A stretch of DNA of 64,000 nucleotides from Arthrobacter sp. MYb213 (GTDB lineage Bacteria; Actinomycetota; Actinomycetes; Actinomycetales; Micrococcaceae): contig NZ_PCQA01000002.1 in the NCBI RefSeq assembly GCF_002979915.1, positions 616,854-680,853 of the forward strand. The letters run 5' to 3'. Each line of letters starts with the position of its first letter. The first letter of the stretch is position 1. Below, piece by piece: positions 50,238-59,295 of the stretch. Under the pieces are notes generated by a model. It was given only the letters and a program-made list of their open reading frames with translations. It searched no databases and was not told the DNA's origin. Both the position numbers and the translations under genes were made by a program.

Positions 50238-51743
50238 ATGTCTGACCAGACTTATCAGATCATCGCGATCGTCATCTATATGGGCGCGATGCTCGGCATC
50301 GGCTACGTAGCCTTTAGACGAACGAACGACATCGACGACTACATGCTTGCAGGCCGTGGCTTGAAGCCCGGGGTAGCAGCCCTGTCCGCAGGTGCAAGTG
50401 ACATGTCCGGCTGGCTGCTCATGGGCTTGCCCGGCGCAATCTACCTTGGCGGCATGCACGAGGCCTGGATCGGTATCGGTCTATTGATCGGCGCCTGGCT
50501 GAACTGGAAGTACGTGGCTCCTCGCCTACGTTCCTACACCGCAATCTCGCAGAACGCCATCACCATCCCAAGCTTCTTCGAAAAGCGCCTGAAGGACAAT
50601 AAGCACCTGCTGCGCATCGGTAGCGCGGTCATCATCTTGGTGTTCTTCACCTTCTATGTCTCTTCGGGCATGGTCGCCGCTGGCAAATTCTTTGATGCCT
50701 CCTTCGGCTGGCCTTACCTGAGTGGCATGATCTTCGTTGCTGTCATCACCTTGCTCTACACCCTGTTTGGCGGATTCCTTGGTGCATCGCTAACCGACGT
50801 GGCTCAGGGCCTACTGATGTTCGCCGCACTCATTGCCGTACCAATCGTCGCGGTCATTAAGATCGGCGACTTCGAAACTTTGGGCTCGCGCATCACCACG
50901 GCAAACCCCGAAGCGTTCAACCTGTTCTCCTCGTTCTCCGACAACGCCTGGTGGGTCGCGGTCATCGCGATCTTCTCCACCGCTGCATGGGGCTTGGGTT
51001 ACTTCGGTCAGCCGCACATCCTGGTCCGCTTCATGGCGCTGCGCACCCCAGCCGAGGCAAAGACTGCACGTCGCATCGGCGTGGGTTGGATGTTCCTGAC
51101 CTCCGTAGGCGCGGTCGCTACCTCGCTGATCGGTATCGCGTACTTTGCGAAGGATCCGCTGAGCGAGACAAACAGCGAAACCGTGTTCTTGCTGCTCAGC
51201 CAAGTCTTCTTCCACCCATTCGTCGCCGGCCTAGTGCTCGCGGCCGTGTTGGCGGCAATTATGTCGACGATGTCCTCACAGATGATCGTTTGCTCCTCGG
51301 CATTGGTCGAAGACCTCTACAACATCACCGGTCGCAAGGCTTCGCCGAAGGCGCTAGTGATGCTCGGACGCACCGGCGTGCTGGTCATCGCGGTCGTCGC
51401 AGCACTGCTGGCACTGAACCCGAACTCCTCGATCCTGGACCTGGTGGCTTTCGCTTGGGCCGGCTTCGGCGGCGCCTTCGGTCCAATCGTGCTATTGGCT
51501 CTGTACTGGCGTAAGCTCACCGCGATTGGTGCCTTCGCTGGCATGATCTCCGGTGCAGCCGTTGTCTTCATCTGGGGCAACGTCGACGTACTGACCGGCA
51601 ACATGTACGAGATCGTGCCAGGCTTCCTGGTCTGCCTCGTGGTTGCATGGCTCGTCTCGCGTGCAACGTTCAAGCCAAGCACTGAAATCGAGGCTGAATT
51701 CACCTCGATGGAAGAAGAGATTGGCGCAAAGGTTACCGCCTAA
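50238..51743 (+). CDS. putP: Sodium/proline symporter
   Basis: 501 residues, about 13 membrane segments of the solute:sodium symporter family. PutP-type blocks are clear: MLAGRGLKPGVAALSAGASDMSGWLLMG (split here at the loop), FTFYVSSGMVAAGKFFD, FGQPHILVRFMAL and MSSQMIVCSSALVEDLY. GAGGG lies just before the ATG. With putA and the LysR gene it forms a complete proline uptake and oxidation locus. Confidence 0.95.
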   Translation: MSDQTYQIIAIVIYMGAMLGIGYVAFRRTNDIDDYMLAGRGLKPGVAALSAGASDMSGWLLMGLPGAIYLGGMHEAWIGIGLLIGAWLNWKYVAPRLRSYTAISQNAITIPSFFEKRLKDNKHLLRIGSAVIILVFFTFYVSSGMVAAGKFFDASFGWPYLSGMIFVAVITLLYTLFGGFLGASLTDVAQGLLMFAALIAVPIVAVIKIGDFETLGSRITTANPEAFNLFSSFSDNAWWVAVIAIFSTAAWGLGYFGQPHILVRFMALRTPAEAKTARRIGVGWMFLTSVGAVATSLIGIAYFAKDPLSETNSETVFLLLSQVFFHPFVAGLVLAAVLAAIMSTMSSQMIVCSSALVEDLYNITGRKASPKALVMLGRTGVLVIAVVAALLALNPNSSILDLVAFAWAGFGGAFGPIVLLALYWRKLTAIGAFAGMISGAAVVFIWGNVDVLTGNMYEIVPGFLVCLVVAWLVSRATFKPSTEIEAEFTSMEEEIGAKVTA

Positions 51744-51771
51744 GGCGTACCGCGCGAATAACGCTCAAGGT

Positions 51772-51813
51772 ACCGGCGTTGTGCAAAGCTTCACAGCTTT
51801 GCACAACGCCGGT
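51772..51813 (+). terminator. Terminator of putP
   Basis: Perfect 19-bp stem (51772-51790 with 51795-51813), 4-nt loop TCAC, followed by a short T stretch. Confidence 0.9.
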
Positions 51814-51953
51814 TTCTGCGTTTAACCACGCCTCTGCCGACGGCCTGCGCTCACCCAGAGCGCAATCGGCGCGTACCGGGTGCCGGTGACACCCGGCGCA
51901 CAGTAACCTAGAGGTGTCCGAAGTTTCGTTTCACGTCGAAGGATGATCTAGCC

Positions 51954-53369
51954 ATGGCGCAAAAGCTCACTAAGTTCACTCGCTGGCAGCGCACCGAATC
52001 GCAATACCTCGCCGCAGATCCCGAGGCCGTGTATTCGATCGTCGGCAATCTGTCGCAGACCGGCAGCTGGATGAAGAGCTTCGACGGTTTTGTGGTGCAC
52101 GATGACCAGCGCGGAGTGGGTACCAAGGTTGATCTCTTGGCCCCGGGCAAACTCTTCGGTCCACTACATCAAAAGACCGCGCCGGCAGGCTCAATCACTA
52201 GGCGCAACCCGGCTCAGCGCATGGTTGAGTTCACCCAGCCGCAACCCGGTGGCGAAATGGTATTGCGCTGGCAAGTAGATGCCGCCGATACCGGAGCGAT
52301 CCTTCGCTTCACCGTAATCCTGCGTGGCCCAGGCACCACGGCATTCAAATTTAGCGTCGCTAACACCCTCTGCGAGGACTTTGCACTAGCCTGCGCCAGG
52401 CTCTTCAAGGTCATACCCTCGGGAGCACACCGCACCGTTCCGGTGCGTGTGGTGATCTCCGGCGGACGCGGCTTCCTCGGACGCAATCTGGTAGCCGAGC
52501 TGGTCTGCCGCGGGTTGTCCGTGGCCGTGCTCACCCGACGCATTGAAGCAGACTTCCCCGCCGACCAGTACCCGTGGGATGGCCTTCACCTAGGCGCATG
52601 GACCAGTGCGTTAAGCCACGCCAAATTCCCGGTACACCTGATCAACTTGGCCGGCGAGCGCGTGGATAAGCGCAACACCGAAGAAAATATCGCAAAGCTC
52701 ACCGCCTCCCGGGTGCGCACCACACAAACTTTGGCCGAGGCCGCCGCCGGACTCGACACCCCGTTGGCCAGCTGGATTCAGTCCAGCACCACCGCGATCT
52801 TTGGTGATGGCGGTGAAGCAGAATTTACCGAAGACAGCCCAGTGCCTACCGGTGAGCGGGCACTTCCGGAAATGACCGGGGTCGCCTCCGCCTGGGAGCA
52901 GGCCTTCCATGATGCGAAGGTCAATGCCGAACGCAGTTATGTGCTGCGCAGCTCGCTAGTGATGCATCCCGATGCGCCACTGCTCAAACCACTGACCGCG
53001 CTGGTACACACCGGTCTGGGTGGGCCGATGGGTGATGGCAGGCAGTGGTTCAGCTGGATCGGTCTGGAAGATTGGTTGCATTTGGTGCGAATCTTGCTCG
53101 GCTTAGAAGAGACTTCGCTACCCGCGGGGTTGATCCATGCCGCGCATCCGGTGCCTTTGCGCAACGCCGAGGTGATGGCTGCGCTGCGTTCAAACGCTGG
53201 GTTGCCAGGACTTCCTACCGGCACGTTATTGCCCAAGCTTGGTGCGGCGGTGCTCGGCTCCAATGCTCGTGTGGCATTGACCGGACGCAAGGTCAGCTCC
53301 CGGGTGTTAGCGGATGCCGGATTCGAGTTTAGCCAAAACGACTTTGCGGCCACGCTAAACGGCGAATAA
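51954..53369 (+). CDS. SRPBCC domain fused to a TIGR01777/DUF1731-type SDR epimerase
   Basis: 471 residues. Residues 1-150 form a START/SRPBCC ligand-binding domain (AADPEAVYSIVGNLSQTGSW, VLRWQVDAADTGAILRF). Residues 162-470 are an atypical short-chain dehydrogenase with a Rossmann motif (VVISGGRGFLGRNLVAEL), LINLAGERVDKR and the DUF1731 tail. SDR members of this family occur as SulA/YfcH-like proteins, and fusions to SRPBCC occur in actinobacteria and cyanobacteria; the substrate is unknown. The 3' end overlaps the convergent Lrp gene by 15 bp. Confidence 0.88.
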   Translation: MAQKLTKFTRWQRTESQYLAADPEAVYSIVGNLSQTGSWMKSFDGFVVHDDQRGVGTKVDLLAPGKLFGPLHQKTAPAGSITRRNPAQRMVEFTQPQPGGEMVLRWQVDAADTGAILRFTVILRGPGTTAFKFSVANTLCEDFALACARLFKVIPSGAHRTVPVRVVISGGRGFLGRNLVAELVCRGLSVAVLTRRIEADFPADQYPWDGLHLGAWTSALSHAKFPVHLINLAGERVDKRNTEENIAKLTASRVRTTQTLAEAAAGLDTPLASWIQSSTTAIFGDGGEAEFTEDSPVPTGERALPEMTGVASAWEQAFHDAKVNAERSYVLRSSLVMHPDAPLLKPLTALVHTGLGGPMGDGRQWFSWIGLEDWLHLVRILLGLEETSLPAGLIHAAHPVPLRNAEVMAALRSNAGLPGLPTGTLLPKLGAAVLGSNARVALTGRKVSSRVLADAGFEFSQNDFAATLNGE

Positions 53370-54308
53370 TTTCCCGCCGCGTTTGCGTGCCGAAAGCACC
53401 ATCGCGGTCTTCAGCTGCACCATCTCACCCCACGGGGTGTCGGAAATGAATCGGTATAGGTCCTTTTGGGTGCGCACGGTGACATCAACGATGAGCTGTG
53501 CGTCCCCGGCCACCGCGGCCGCGTAACGCACCTCGGGCAGTAGCCGTAGCCGCTGCCCGAGCTGCTCAACGCTCTGCGGAGAGGTCTGTACCCAGAGCAG
53601 CGCCTCCACCGGGTAGCCCAGGAGCGCCGGTTCCACCAGTGTGCGGATCGAGATATGTTCCCCGCGCAGTAGCCAGTCCACCCGGCGGGCCACCGATGAT
53701 TCGCTCAGCTTCACCTGCCGAGAAATCGTGTCCACCGAGGCCCGCCCATCTTTACGCAGCACCTCGATGATCAGCTTGTCATTCTCTGTTAGCCCGGCCG
53801 CGGGGTTCCATTCGGTCAGTTCCCCACCGCTGACTGGCCGCAACGCGCGCTCCGCCGCTTCGGGTAGTGGCTCGGCACGCCAGGCACGGATGGTTTTGAA
53901 GTATTTCAGGATCGGATAGACCGCTAACGCATTAATTCCTGGAGTTGCCGGTAGCTGCATGGTGAGAATCTCGGCCAGGTCCCCGTCGTAGTGCAGCTCG
54001 GTGACCACGTCACTTTGCCCGGTGACCATATAGCTGAAGCTGGTGTCCCCGCGCTGAGCCAACGCCTCGCAGGCCACCCGCACGGTTCCCGGGGCGCAGG
54101 TAAACGCGGCGACCAATGATCCCGTGCGGTGTTGAATTGCCGCCACCGAAACTTTTGAACTAGCCAACAGTGCCTGCCCATAGCGTGCCACGGTGCGTTC
54201 GGGCTCGCCAAAAACCTGAGCGATCTTGCGCCAGGTAGCGCGCCCATCGGCCTGCAGCGCGATCACTATTTTCCGTTCAAGCTCGTTAAACTCGTCGTTT
54301 TGCTCCAT
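53355..54308 (-). CDS. Tandem Lrp/AsnC regulator (two HTH-AsnC units)
   Basis: 317 residues, twice the normal Lrp length: unit 1 about 8-150 (LERKIVIALQADGRATWRKI) and unit 2 about 172-315 (LTENDKLIIEVLRKDGRASV, SESSVARRVDWLL). AGGAG lies 6 nt before the ATG. Divergent from the DUF5058-M20D genes, which it probably controls. Two palindromes lie in the intergenic region. Confidence 0.9.
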   Translation of the reverse strand: MEQNDEFNELERKIVIALQADGRATWRKIAQVFGEPERTVARYGQALLASSKVSVAAIQHRTGSLVAAFTCAPGTVRVACEALAQRGDTSFSYMVTGQSDVVTELHYDGDLAEILTMQLPATPGINALAVYPILKYFKTIRAWRAEPLPEAAERALRPVSGGELTEWNPAAGLTENDKLIIEVLRKDGRASVDTISRQVKLSESSVARRVDWLLRGEHISIRTLVEPALLGYPVEALLWVQTSPQSVEQLGQRLRLLPEVRYAAAVAGDAQLIVDVTVRTQKDLYRFISDTPWGEMVQLKTAMVLSARKRGGKLFAV

Positions 54309-54460
54309 GCGGTACTCCTGTGAGGTGCTGGCCTGCGGTCATAGGCATTTTCCGGCTCGGTGTTTGCCTAGGCTGGTCACTTAGGACCCAATCTTCTCTG
54401 ACGATTTTTCGCTTTTTAGCCCAGTCAATCTTCATGTTTTGGTGGAAAACGACAGAAAAC

Positions 54461-54531
54461 TGGCAACATGTGCCAATTATTGTCGATATCTCAGCTTAGC
54501 GCCATGGTTGTAAGTAGATGCGATGCGCATC
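54461..54531. promoter_or_regulatory. Two palindromes in the Lrp/DUF5058 divergent region
   Basis: TGGCA-ACATG-TGCCA (54461-54475) and GATGCG-ATG-CGCATC (54517-54531) lie 152 bp and 209 bp upstream of the Lrp start, and about 96 and 40 bp upstream of the DUF5058 start. Dyad sites of about 15 bp are usual for Lrp-type regulators. Confidence 0.5.
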
Positions 54532-54570
54532 ACATCAGTTCACTTACTTACCTACTTTCAGGAGCCCACC

Positions 54571-55320
54571 GTGCAGCCACAGCTCATTCTGGCCGCTGGC
54601 GATCCCAGTTCAACAAACATCTGGGCCATCGCTAACACCCCCTTCCTGTGGTTCTGCGCCTTGGGCGTGTTCGCAGTCATCTTCATCCAGACGATCCTCT
54701 ATGCGCGGGCCGCAAAGGTTGCCGCACCGCACGTGAATATGCCGGCACGTGAGCTGAAGGAATCCTTCCGCGCCGGAGCCGTCGCCTCTATCGGTCCCTC
54801 GCTGGCGGTAGTCTTCGTCGCCATCGCGTTGCTGGCACTCTTTGGTACCCCAGCGGTGCTGGTACGTATCGGACTGATCGGCTCGGTCTCGGCAGAAACC
54901 GCCTCGGCGAATATCTCTGCGGTGTCCATGGGAGCCACCCTCGGCGGAGCCGACTACACCCAGCAGGTCTTCGCCGTCGCATTTATGGCGATGAGCCTGT
55001 CCGGAGCAATGTGGATGCTCTCCACGCTGATTTTGACCCCCATCATGAAAAAGGGCGGCAAGTCGCTCGCCAAGCGCAACCCCGCGGTAATGGCGCTGAT
55101 CCCTACCGCCGCGCTACTTGGAGCGTTCTCCGCGCTGACCTTCGCCGAGCTGCCAAAATCGTCGATTCACATGATTCTCGTGGCGGTCTCCGCGGCAAGC
55201 ATGGGCCTATGCCTGTTGCTGGCTAAGGTTTTGCACGCGAAATGGTTGAAGGAATGGGCGCTGGGCATCTCCATCGCCATTGCTATCACCGCCGGCTACT
55301 TCCTGCACACTGCAGCCTAA
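54571..55320 (+). CDS. DUF5058 family membrane protein (putative transporter subunit)
   Basis: 249 residues from the GTG at 54571 (CAGGAG 6 nt upstream; the frame reaches 54523 but without ribosome site). About six to seven membrane segments, with the DUF5058 pattern NTPFLWFCALGVFAVIFIQ, the charged cytoplasmic stretch ELKESFRAGAVASIGPSLAV and VLVRIGLIGSVSAETASANI. Function of the family is not established. Followed after 18 bp by a second membrane protein and then an M20D amidohydrolase, so the two membrane proteins probably form one transporter for its substrate. Confidence 0.8.
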   Translation: MQPQLILAAGDPSSTNIWAIANTPFLWFCALGVFAVIFIQTILYARAAKVAAPHVNMPARELKESFRAGAVASIGPSLAVVFVAIALLALFGTPAVLVRIGLIGSVSAETASANISAVSMGATLGGADYTQQVFAVAFMAMSLSGAMWMLSTLILTPIMKKGGKSLAKRNPAVMALIPTAALLGAFSALTFAELPKSSIHMILVAVSAASMGLCLLLAKVLHAKWLKEWALGISIAIAITAGYFLHTAA

Positions 55321-55338
55321 GACCAGGAGCAAAACCCC

Positions 55339-56064
55339 ATGAGCACTCCAACTATTACTCTGACAAGCGCCGACGCCTCGATGGCGCGTTTTGAAAAGCA
55401 GACCACCCGCTACGGCTCACTCACCATGACCGCGGGGCTGATCTTTTCGCTACTCGGCCCGATCTATCTAGTCTTCTTCTCCGACCTACAGATTGCCCCC
55501 TCGATGATCTGGGTGGCGTTCCTCGCCGTCGCGGCAACCTTTGGGGTGTTGTGGATCGTGGAGCCGGTGACCTACTTCCCTATTCTGGGTTCGGCTGCCA
55601 TGTACCAGGCATTTATGATCGGCAATATTTCTAACAAGCTACTGCCAGCTGCCATCGTGGCGCAGTCCTCCATTGGAGCGAAGCCCGGCACAAAGCGCGG
55701 GGATCTCGCCGCGGTGATGGCCATTTGTGGAGCCGCCACCGTGCACCTGACCAGTCTGTTGCTATTTGTCGGTGTGCTTGGCACCTGGCTAGTTTCTCAG
55801 GTGCCCGCCGAGGTCATCGACGTGGCCCGACTTTACATCTTGCCCTCGCTGATGGGTGCGGTGCTCGTGCAGTCGATCGTCGCGATGAAGTCGCTGCGTC
55901 CCACCATCATCGCTATCGCGCTTGCCTTGCTGATGAACTTCGTGGTGTTGCCGGCTATGCCGGCGGTGGCAATGTTTGCTACCGCACTGGTAGTCATCGC
56001 CTCGATCTTGGTTTCTTGGGTGTTGCGTGACCGCAAGGCCCTAGTGACAACCAGCGAAGACTAA
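55339..56064 (+). CDS. Membrane protein, partner of DUF5058
   Basis: 241 residues with about six to seven membrane segments (LTMTAGLIFSLLGPIYLVFF; MIWVAFLAVAATFGVLWIV; a hydrophilic loop KPGTKRGDLAAVMAICGA; later VQSIVAMKSLRPTIIAIAL). AGGAG lies 9 nt before the ATG. I do not recognise a named family. Tight spacing with DUF5058 suggests a two-subunit complex. Confidence 0.72.
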   Translation: MSTPTITLTSADASMARFEKQTTRYGSLTMTAGLIFSLLGPIYLVFFSDLQIAPSMIWVAFLAVAATFGVLWIVEPVTYFPILGSAAMYQAFMIGNISNKLLPAAIVAQSSIGAKPGTKRGDLAAVMAICGAATVHLTSLLLFVGVLGTWLVSQVPAEVIDVARLYILPSLMGAVLVQSIVAMKSLRPTIIAIALALLMNFVVLPAMPAVAMFATALVVIASILVSWVLRDRKALVTTSED

Positions 56065-56113
56065 ACCAGAGTATTTTTCACCTGAACATTTACCCCTCAA
56101 GATAAAGGACACC

Positions 56114-57325
56114 ATGCTGAGCACCGCGCTGACCGAGGACGAAACCCGCACGCTGCACGAAAATTATCTGCACTTGCACGCGCACCCCGAATTATCGATG
56201 GCCGAACACGCGACTGCGCAATACATTCAGGAACGACTGAACGAGCTGGGTATCGAGAACTTCATTTCTGGTGGCACCGGTGTGGTGGGTATTCAGCGTA
56301 ACGGCGACGGTCCGGTCATAGCCTTCCGCGCAGATTCCGATGGCCTGCCAATCAAGGAAGACACCGGCGCGGACTACGCCTCGGTGGACACCGGGGTCCT
56401 AGCCGACGGCACCGAGGTGCCGGTTATGCACGGTTGCGGCCATGACACCCACGTAGCCTCCGCGCTCAGCGCCGCACAGGTACTGGCCAGGAACACCGAG
56501 AACTGGTCCGGAACGGTGCTGTGGATCTTCCAGCCTGGAGAGGAAACTGCCGCCGGGGCGCGCGCTATGCTCGCAGACGGGTTGTGGGAGAAAGTCCCAC
56601 AACCGCAGGTAGTCCTCGGCCAGCATGTCTTCCCGTTCCAAACCGGATCCATCGCGGTCACCGAGGGCAGCGCGATGGCTTTAGCCGATTCGCTGAAGGT
56701 GACCTTGTACGGCAAGCAGTCCCACGGCTCACAGCCTCAGGATTCGGTTGACCCGATCGTGCTTGGCGCGCATATCATCACGCGTTTACAAACCATCGTC
56801 TCGCGCGAGCTGCATCCGCTGAGCCCGGCGGTGATCACCTGTGGAACCTTCCATGCGGGACTGAAGGAAAATATCATTCCGGACCGCGCAGAATTCACGC
56901 TGAACATTCGCACGCTCACCGAAGAGGTTCGCGCCCAAGTGCTGTCGGCCGTCACCCGCATCATCAATGCCGAAGCGGTGGCAGCTAACGCGCAAGCCCC
57001 ACTGATTGAGGAACTCTACAATTTCCCACGGCTCTACAATGATCCGGAACAGACCCAATCGCTAGCCGCAGCCTTCGGTCAAGAATTCGGGACAGACCAG
57101 GTTCACTTCTCTCCTCCGGCTATGGGTTCGGAAGACTTTGGGGCGCTGGCGGACGCGCTGGATGTGCCCAATGTGTTTTGGATGTTTGGCGGTTTTGACC
57201 TCAGTAATGGTCCTGCCCCGGTCAATCATTCGCCACACTTTTTGCCTGACTACATTCCGGCGCTAGATACCGGCGTTCGCGCGGCCTTGGCTGCTATCGA
57301 ATATTACGTCTCAAAGAAAAACTGA
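56114..57325 (+). CDS. M20D family amidohydrolase (HipO/AbgB-like)
   Basis: 403 residues. Metal-binding signature of M20D: HPELSMAEHATAQYI, VPVMHGCGHDTHVASAL (Cys/His ligands), IFQPGEETAAGARAML (catalytic Glu-Glu) and the late His in PVNHSPHFLPDYI. Such enzymes cleave N-acyl or N-aroyl amino acids (hippurate, p-aminobenzoyl-glutamate, N-acetyl amino acids). AAGGA lies 4 nt before the ATG. Works on what the DUF5058 pair is proposed to import. Confidence 0.92.
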   Translation: MLSTALTEDETRTLHENYLHLHAHPELSMAEHATAQYIQERLNELGIENFISGGTGVVGIQRNGDGPVIAFRADSDGLPIKEDTGADYASVDTGVLADGTEVPVMHGCGHDTHVASALSAAQVLARNTENWSGTVLWIFQPGEETAAGARAMLADGLWEKVPQPQVVLGQHVFPFQTGSIAVTEGSAMALADSLKVTLYGKQSHGSQPQDSVDPIVLGAHIITRLQTIVSRELHPLSPAVITCGTFHAGLKENIIPDRAEFTLNIRTLTEEVRAQVLSAVTRIINAEAVAANAQAPLIEELYNFPRLYNDPEQTQSLAAAFGQEFGTDQVHFSPPAMGSEDFGALADALDVPNVFWMFGGFDLSNGPAPVNHSPHFLPDYIPALDTGVRAALAAIEYYVSKKN

Positions 57326-57347
57326 CTAAGTCTTATGACGTCCAACA

Positions 57348-57377
57348 TCCTAACGTGTCATCTACTTCACGTTAGGA
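57348..57377 (+). terminator. Stem-loop after the M20D gene
   Basis: Perfect 10-bp stem TCCTAACGTG/CACGTTAGGA (57348-57357 with 57368-57377), 10-nt loop, 23 bp past the stop, followed by CTTT. Confidence 0.6.
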
Positions 57378-57458
57378 CTTTGGCGCGTCTAAGCTAATGC
57401 TCAACGCTAACGCGTCTACAAACTAAATATTCATTCCCGATTAACCTCCCAGCTTCAC

Positions 57459-57499
57459 CCGGCTTACTCTCACCGACCACCATGGAGTGAGTTAGCCGG
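57459..57499 (+). promoter_or_regulatory. Imperfect hairpin in the leader of the ATP-grasp gene
   Basis: CCGGCT/AGCCGG with a further ACTC/GAGT pairing after one mismatch (57459-57499), 70 bp before the start codon. May belong to the mRNA leader. Confidence 0.35.
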
Positions 57500-57568
57500 T
57501 CCAGATTGTGTCCAACGGCGGGCACAGAGCATCATCACTTAGGTCTACCAGTTTGAAGGAACGACACC

Positions 57569-59209
57569 ATGGCAAATTTTCTTGAGGCGAGCGAAGGTGC
57601 TGCACGACCGCAGATGCCTAAACCCAGCGATCTAGCTAAATTACGTAAACAGGCTGGTGCCGCACAAGCGCAGGAAACTGTGCTCGATGAAATGACCGCA
57701 AACGTTGCGGTTGATGCTGCTTACAACGATGTCGACTCCGACTTTGAGGTACCACGCGTGGTGAACTTTGGCCGCAAGCTGAAGAATATGAGCGAGGTGC
57801 GCCACTTCTTCCGCACAAATTCCACCCCGATTTACTTCGTCGGCGCCACCCCGGTGAACCTGTTGGGTCTTGACCGGTGGGTGCGTAAATTCAGCTACAT
57901 CAGCTACTACGACGGCTGGGATGGCCACCACCCGCGGGTCTTCACCCCGAGCGAGAAGCCACAAACTGATTTCCAGAGCGCCGAAGAAATTAACAACTGG
58001 TTGCTGGAAAATCCCGAGGTACGCGAGTACATCGACACCCATACCGCTCCGGGCGGACCCCGTCCGAAGATCGCCATGGTGTTCTTCGATGAGGAAACCG
58101 AAGCGATCTGTGAAGAGCTGGGCTACGACCTAATCCTGCCTTCTGCGGAACTGCGCAACCACCTGGATTCAAAGATTGTCACCACCGAACTGGGCAATGC
58201 CGCCGGCGCCCACTCGGTCCCGAACGTTTTGGGCACCGCCGATACGTACTCCGAGCTACAGAAGCTTTCGCGTGACGCGAAGCTCGGTGATGACCTGGTA
58301 GTGCAGACCCCGTATGGAGATTCGGGTAAAACCACCTTCTTCATCACTAACGAATCCGACTGGAATGAACATTCCAAGGACATCATCGGCGAACAGCTCA
58401 AGGTGATGAAGCGGATTAACAATCAGCCGGTGGCCGTAGAAGCGGTACTTACTCGCTGCGGTACCGTGGTCGGCCCGATCCTTACCGAACTGGCCGGTTA
58501 CAAGGAACTGACTCCTTACAAGGGCGGTTGGTGCGGTAACGAGATGCACCCAGATGTGGTCACCGATGGTCAGCGTGCGCGCGCCATTGAACTGGTCCGC
58601 AAGGTGGGCGCGGGACTGAAGTCCACCGGATACCGTGGCTTCTTCGAAGTCGACGTACTGGTAGACACCGATACCGACGAGGTGTACTTGGGCGAATTGA
58701 ACCCACGCATCTCCGGGGCCAGCGCGATCACCAATGTGACCGCCGGAGCCTACGCGGACGTTCCACTATTCCTCTTCCACCTGCTGGAGTACCTGGACGT
58801 GGAATTTGAGCTGGACGTAGATGAGATCAACGCGCGCTGGGAAGAACTCTCCGGAGCCGATGTGTGGAGCCATATGATCATCAAGGAAACTGATGACATC
58901 GTGCAGTACATCACCCACGCACCGCGCACCGGCAAGTACTTCCTGGACTCAAAGGGCAAGTTGCAGTTCTCGCGCAGCGCTTTGGACTGGCACCAGTTAC
59001 AGAACCATAAGGAAGCGTTCTTCCTACGCATCTATGGTGTTGAAGACTACCGCTGGAAGGGTGCTGACTTGGGTGTACTAGTGACCAAGTCGAAGCTGCA
59101 GTACGAGGGTAAGAAGAAGACCAAGCTGACCATTGACGCGAAGCACTTCATCTCTTCGATCCGTGCCCAGTACAAAGGCATCGACGTTCCACCAGCTACC
59201 GCGCAGTAG
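57569..59209 (+). CDS. ATP-grasp carboxylate-amine ligase-like protein (biotin-carboxylase-like fold)
   Basis: 546 residues. After a 60-residue Ala/Gln-rich start, the ATP-grasp core spans about 170-400: VVQTPYGDSGKTTFFI (phosphate loop), VEAVLTRCGTVVGPILTE and the metal site EVDVLVDTDTDEVYLGELNPRISGAS (Glu and Asn). No biotin-carrier or carboxyltransferase domain is present or adjacent, so despite the common biotin carboxylase label it more likely ligates a carboxylate to an amine. Its gene is followed 86 bp later by a serine amidohydrolase-like gene. Confidence 0.82.
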   Translation: MANFLEASEGAARPQMPKPSDLAKLRKQAGAAQAQETVLDEMTANVAVDAAYNDVDSDFEVPRVVNFGRKLKNMSEVRHFFRTNSTPIYFVGATPVNLLGLDRWVRKFSYISYYDGWDGHHPRVFTPSEKPQTDFQSAEEINNWLLENPEVREYIDTHTAPGGPRPKIAMVFFDEETEAICEELGYDLILPSAELRNHLDSKIVTTELGNAAGAHSVPNVLGTADTYSELQKLSRDAKLGDDLVVQTPYGDSGKTTFFITNESDWNEHSKDIIGEQLKVMKRINNQPVAVEAVLTRCGTVVGPILTELAGYKELTPYKGGWCGNEMHPDVVTDGQRARAIELVRKVGAGLKSTGYRGFFEVDVLVDTDTDEVYLGELNPRISGASAITNVTAGAYADVPLFLFHLLEYLDVEFELDVDEINARWEELSGADVWSHMIIKETDDIVQYITHAPRTGKYFLDSKGKLQFSRSALDWHQLQNHKEAFFLRIYGVEDYRWKGADLGVLVTKSKLQYEGKKKTKLTIDAKHFISSIRAQYKGIDVPPATAQ

Positions 59210-59295
59210 GCTAGTTCGTCAGCCCCGTTCAAGCGCTGGTGGTAGGCTCCAAAAGATAGAGTACACAGCGTTTCTAAGAGAAGAGCGACCACTAG

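Noticed and set aside
57569-59209. Acetyl/propionyl-CoA carboxylase subunit
   Set aside because: ATP-grasp fold only; no biotin-carrier motif and no carboxyltransferase gene nearby.
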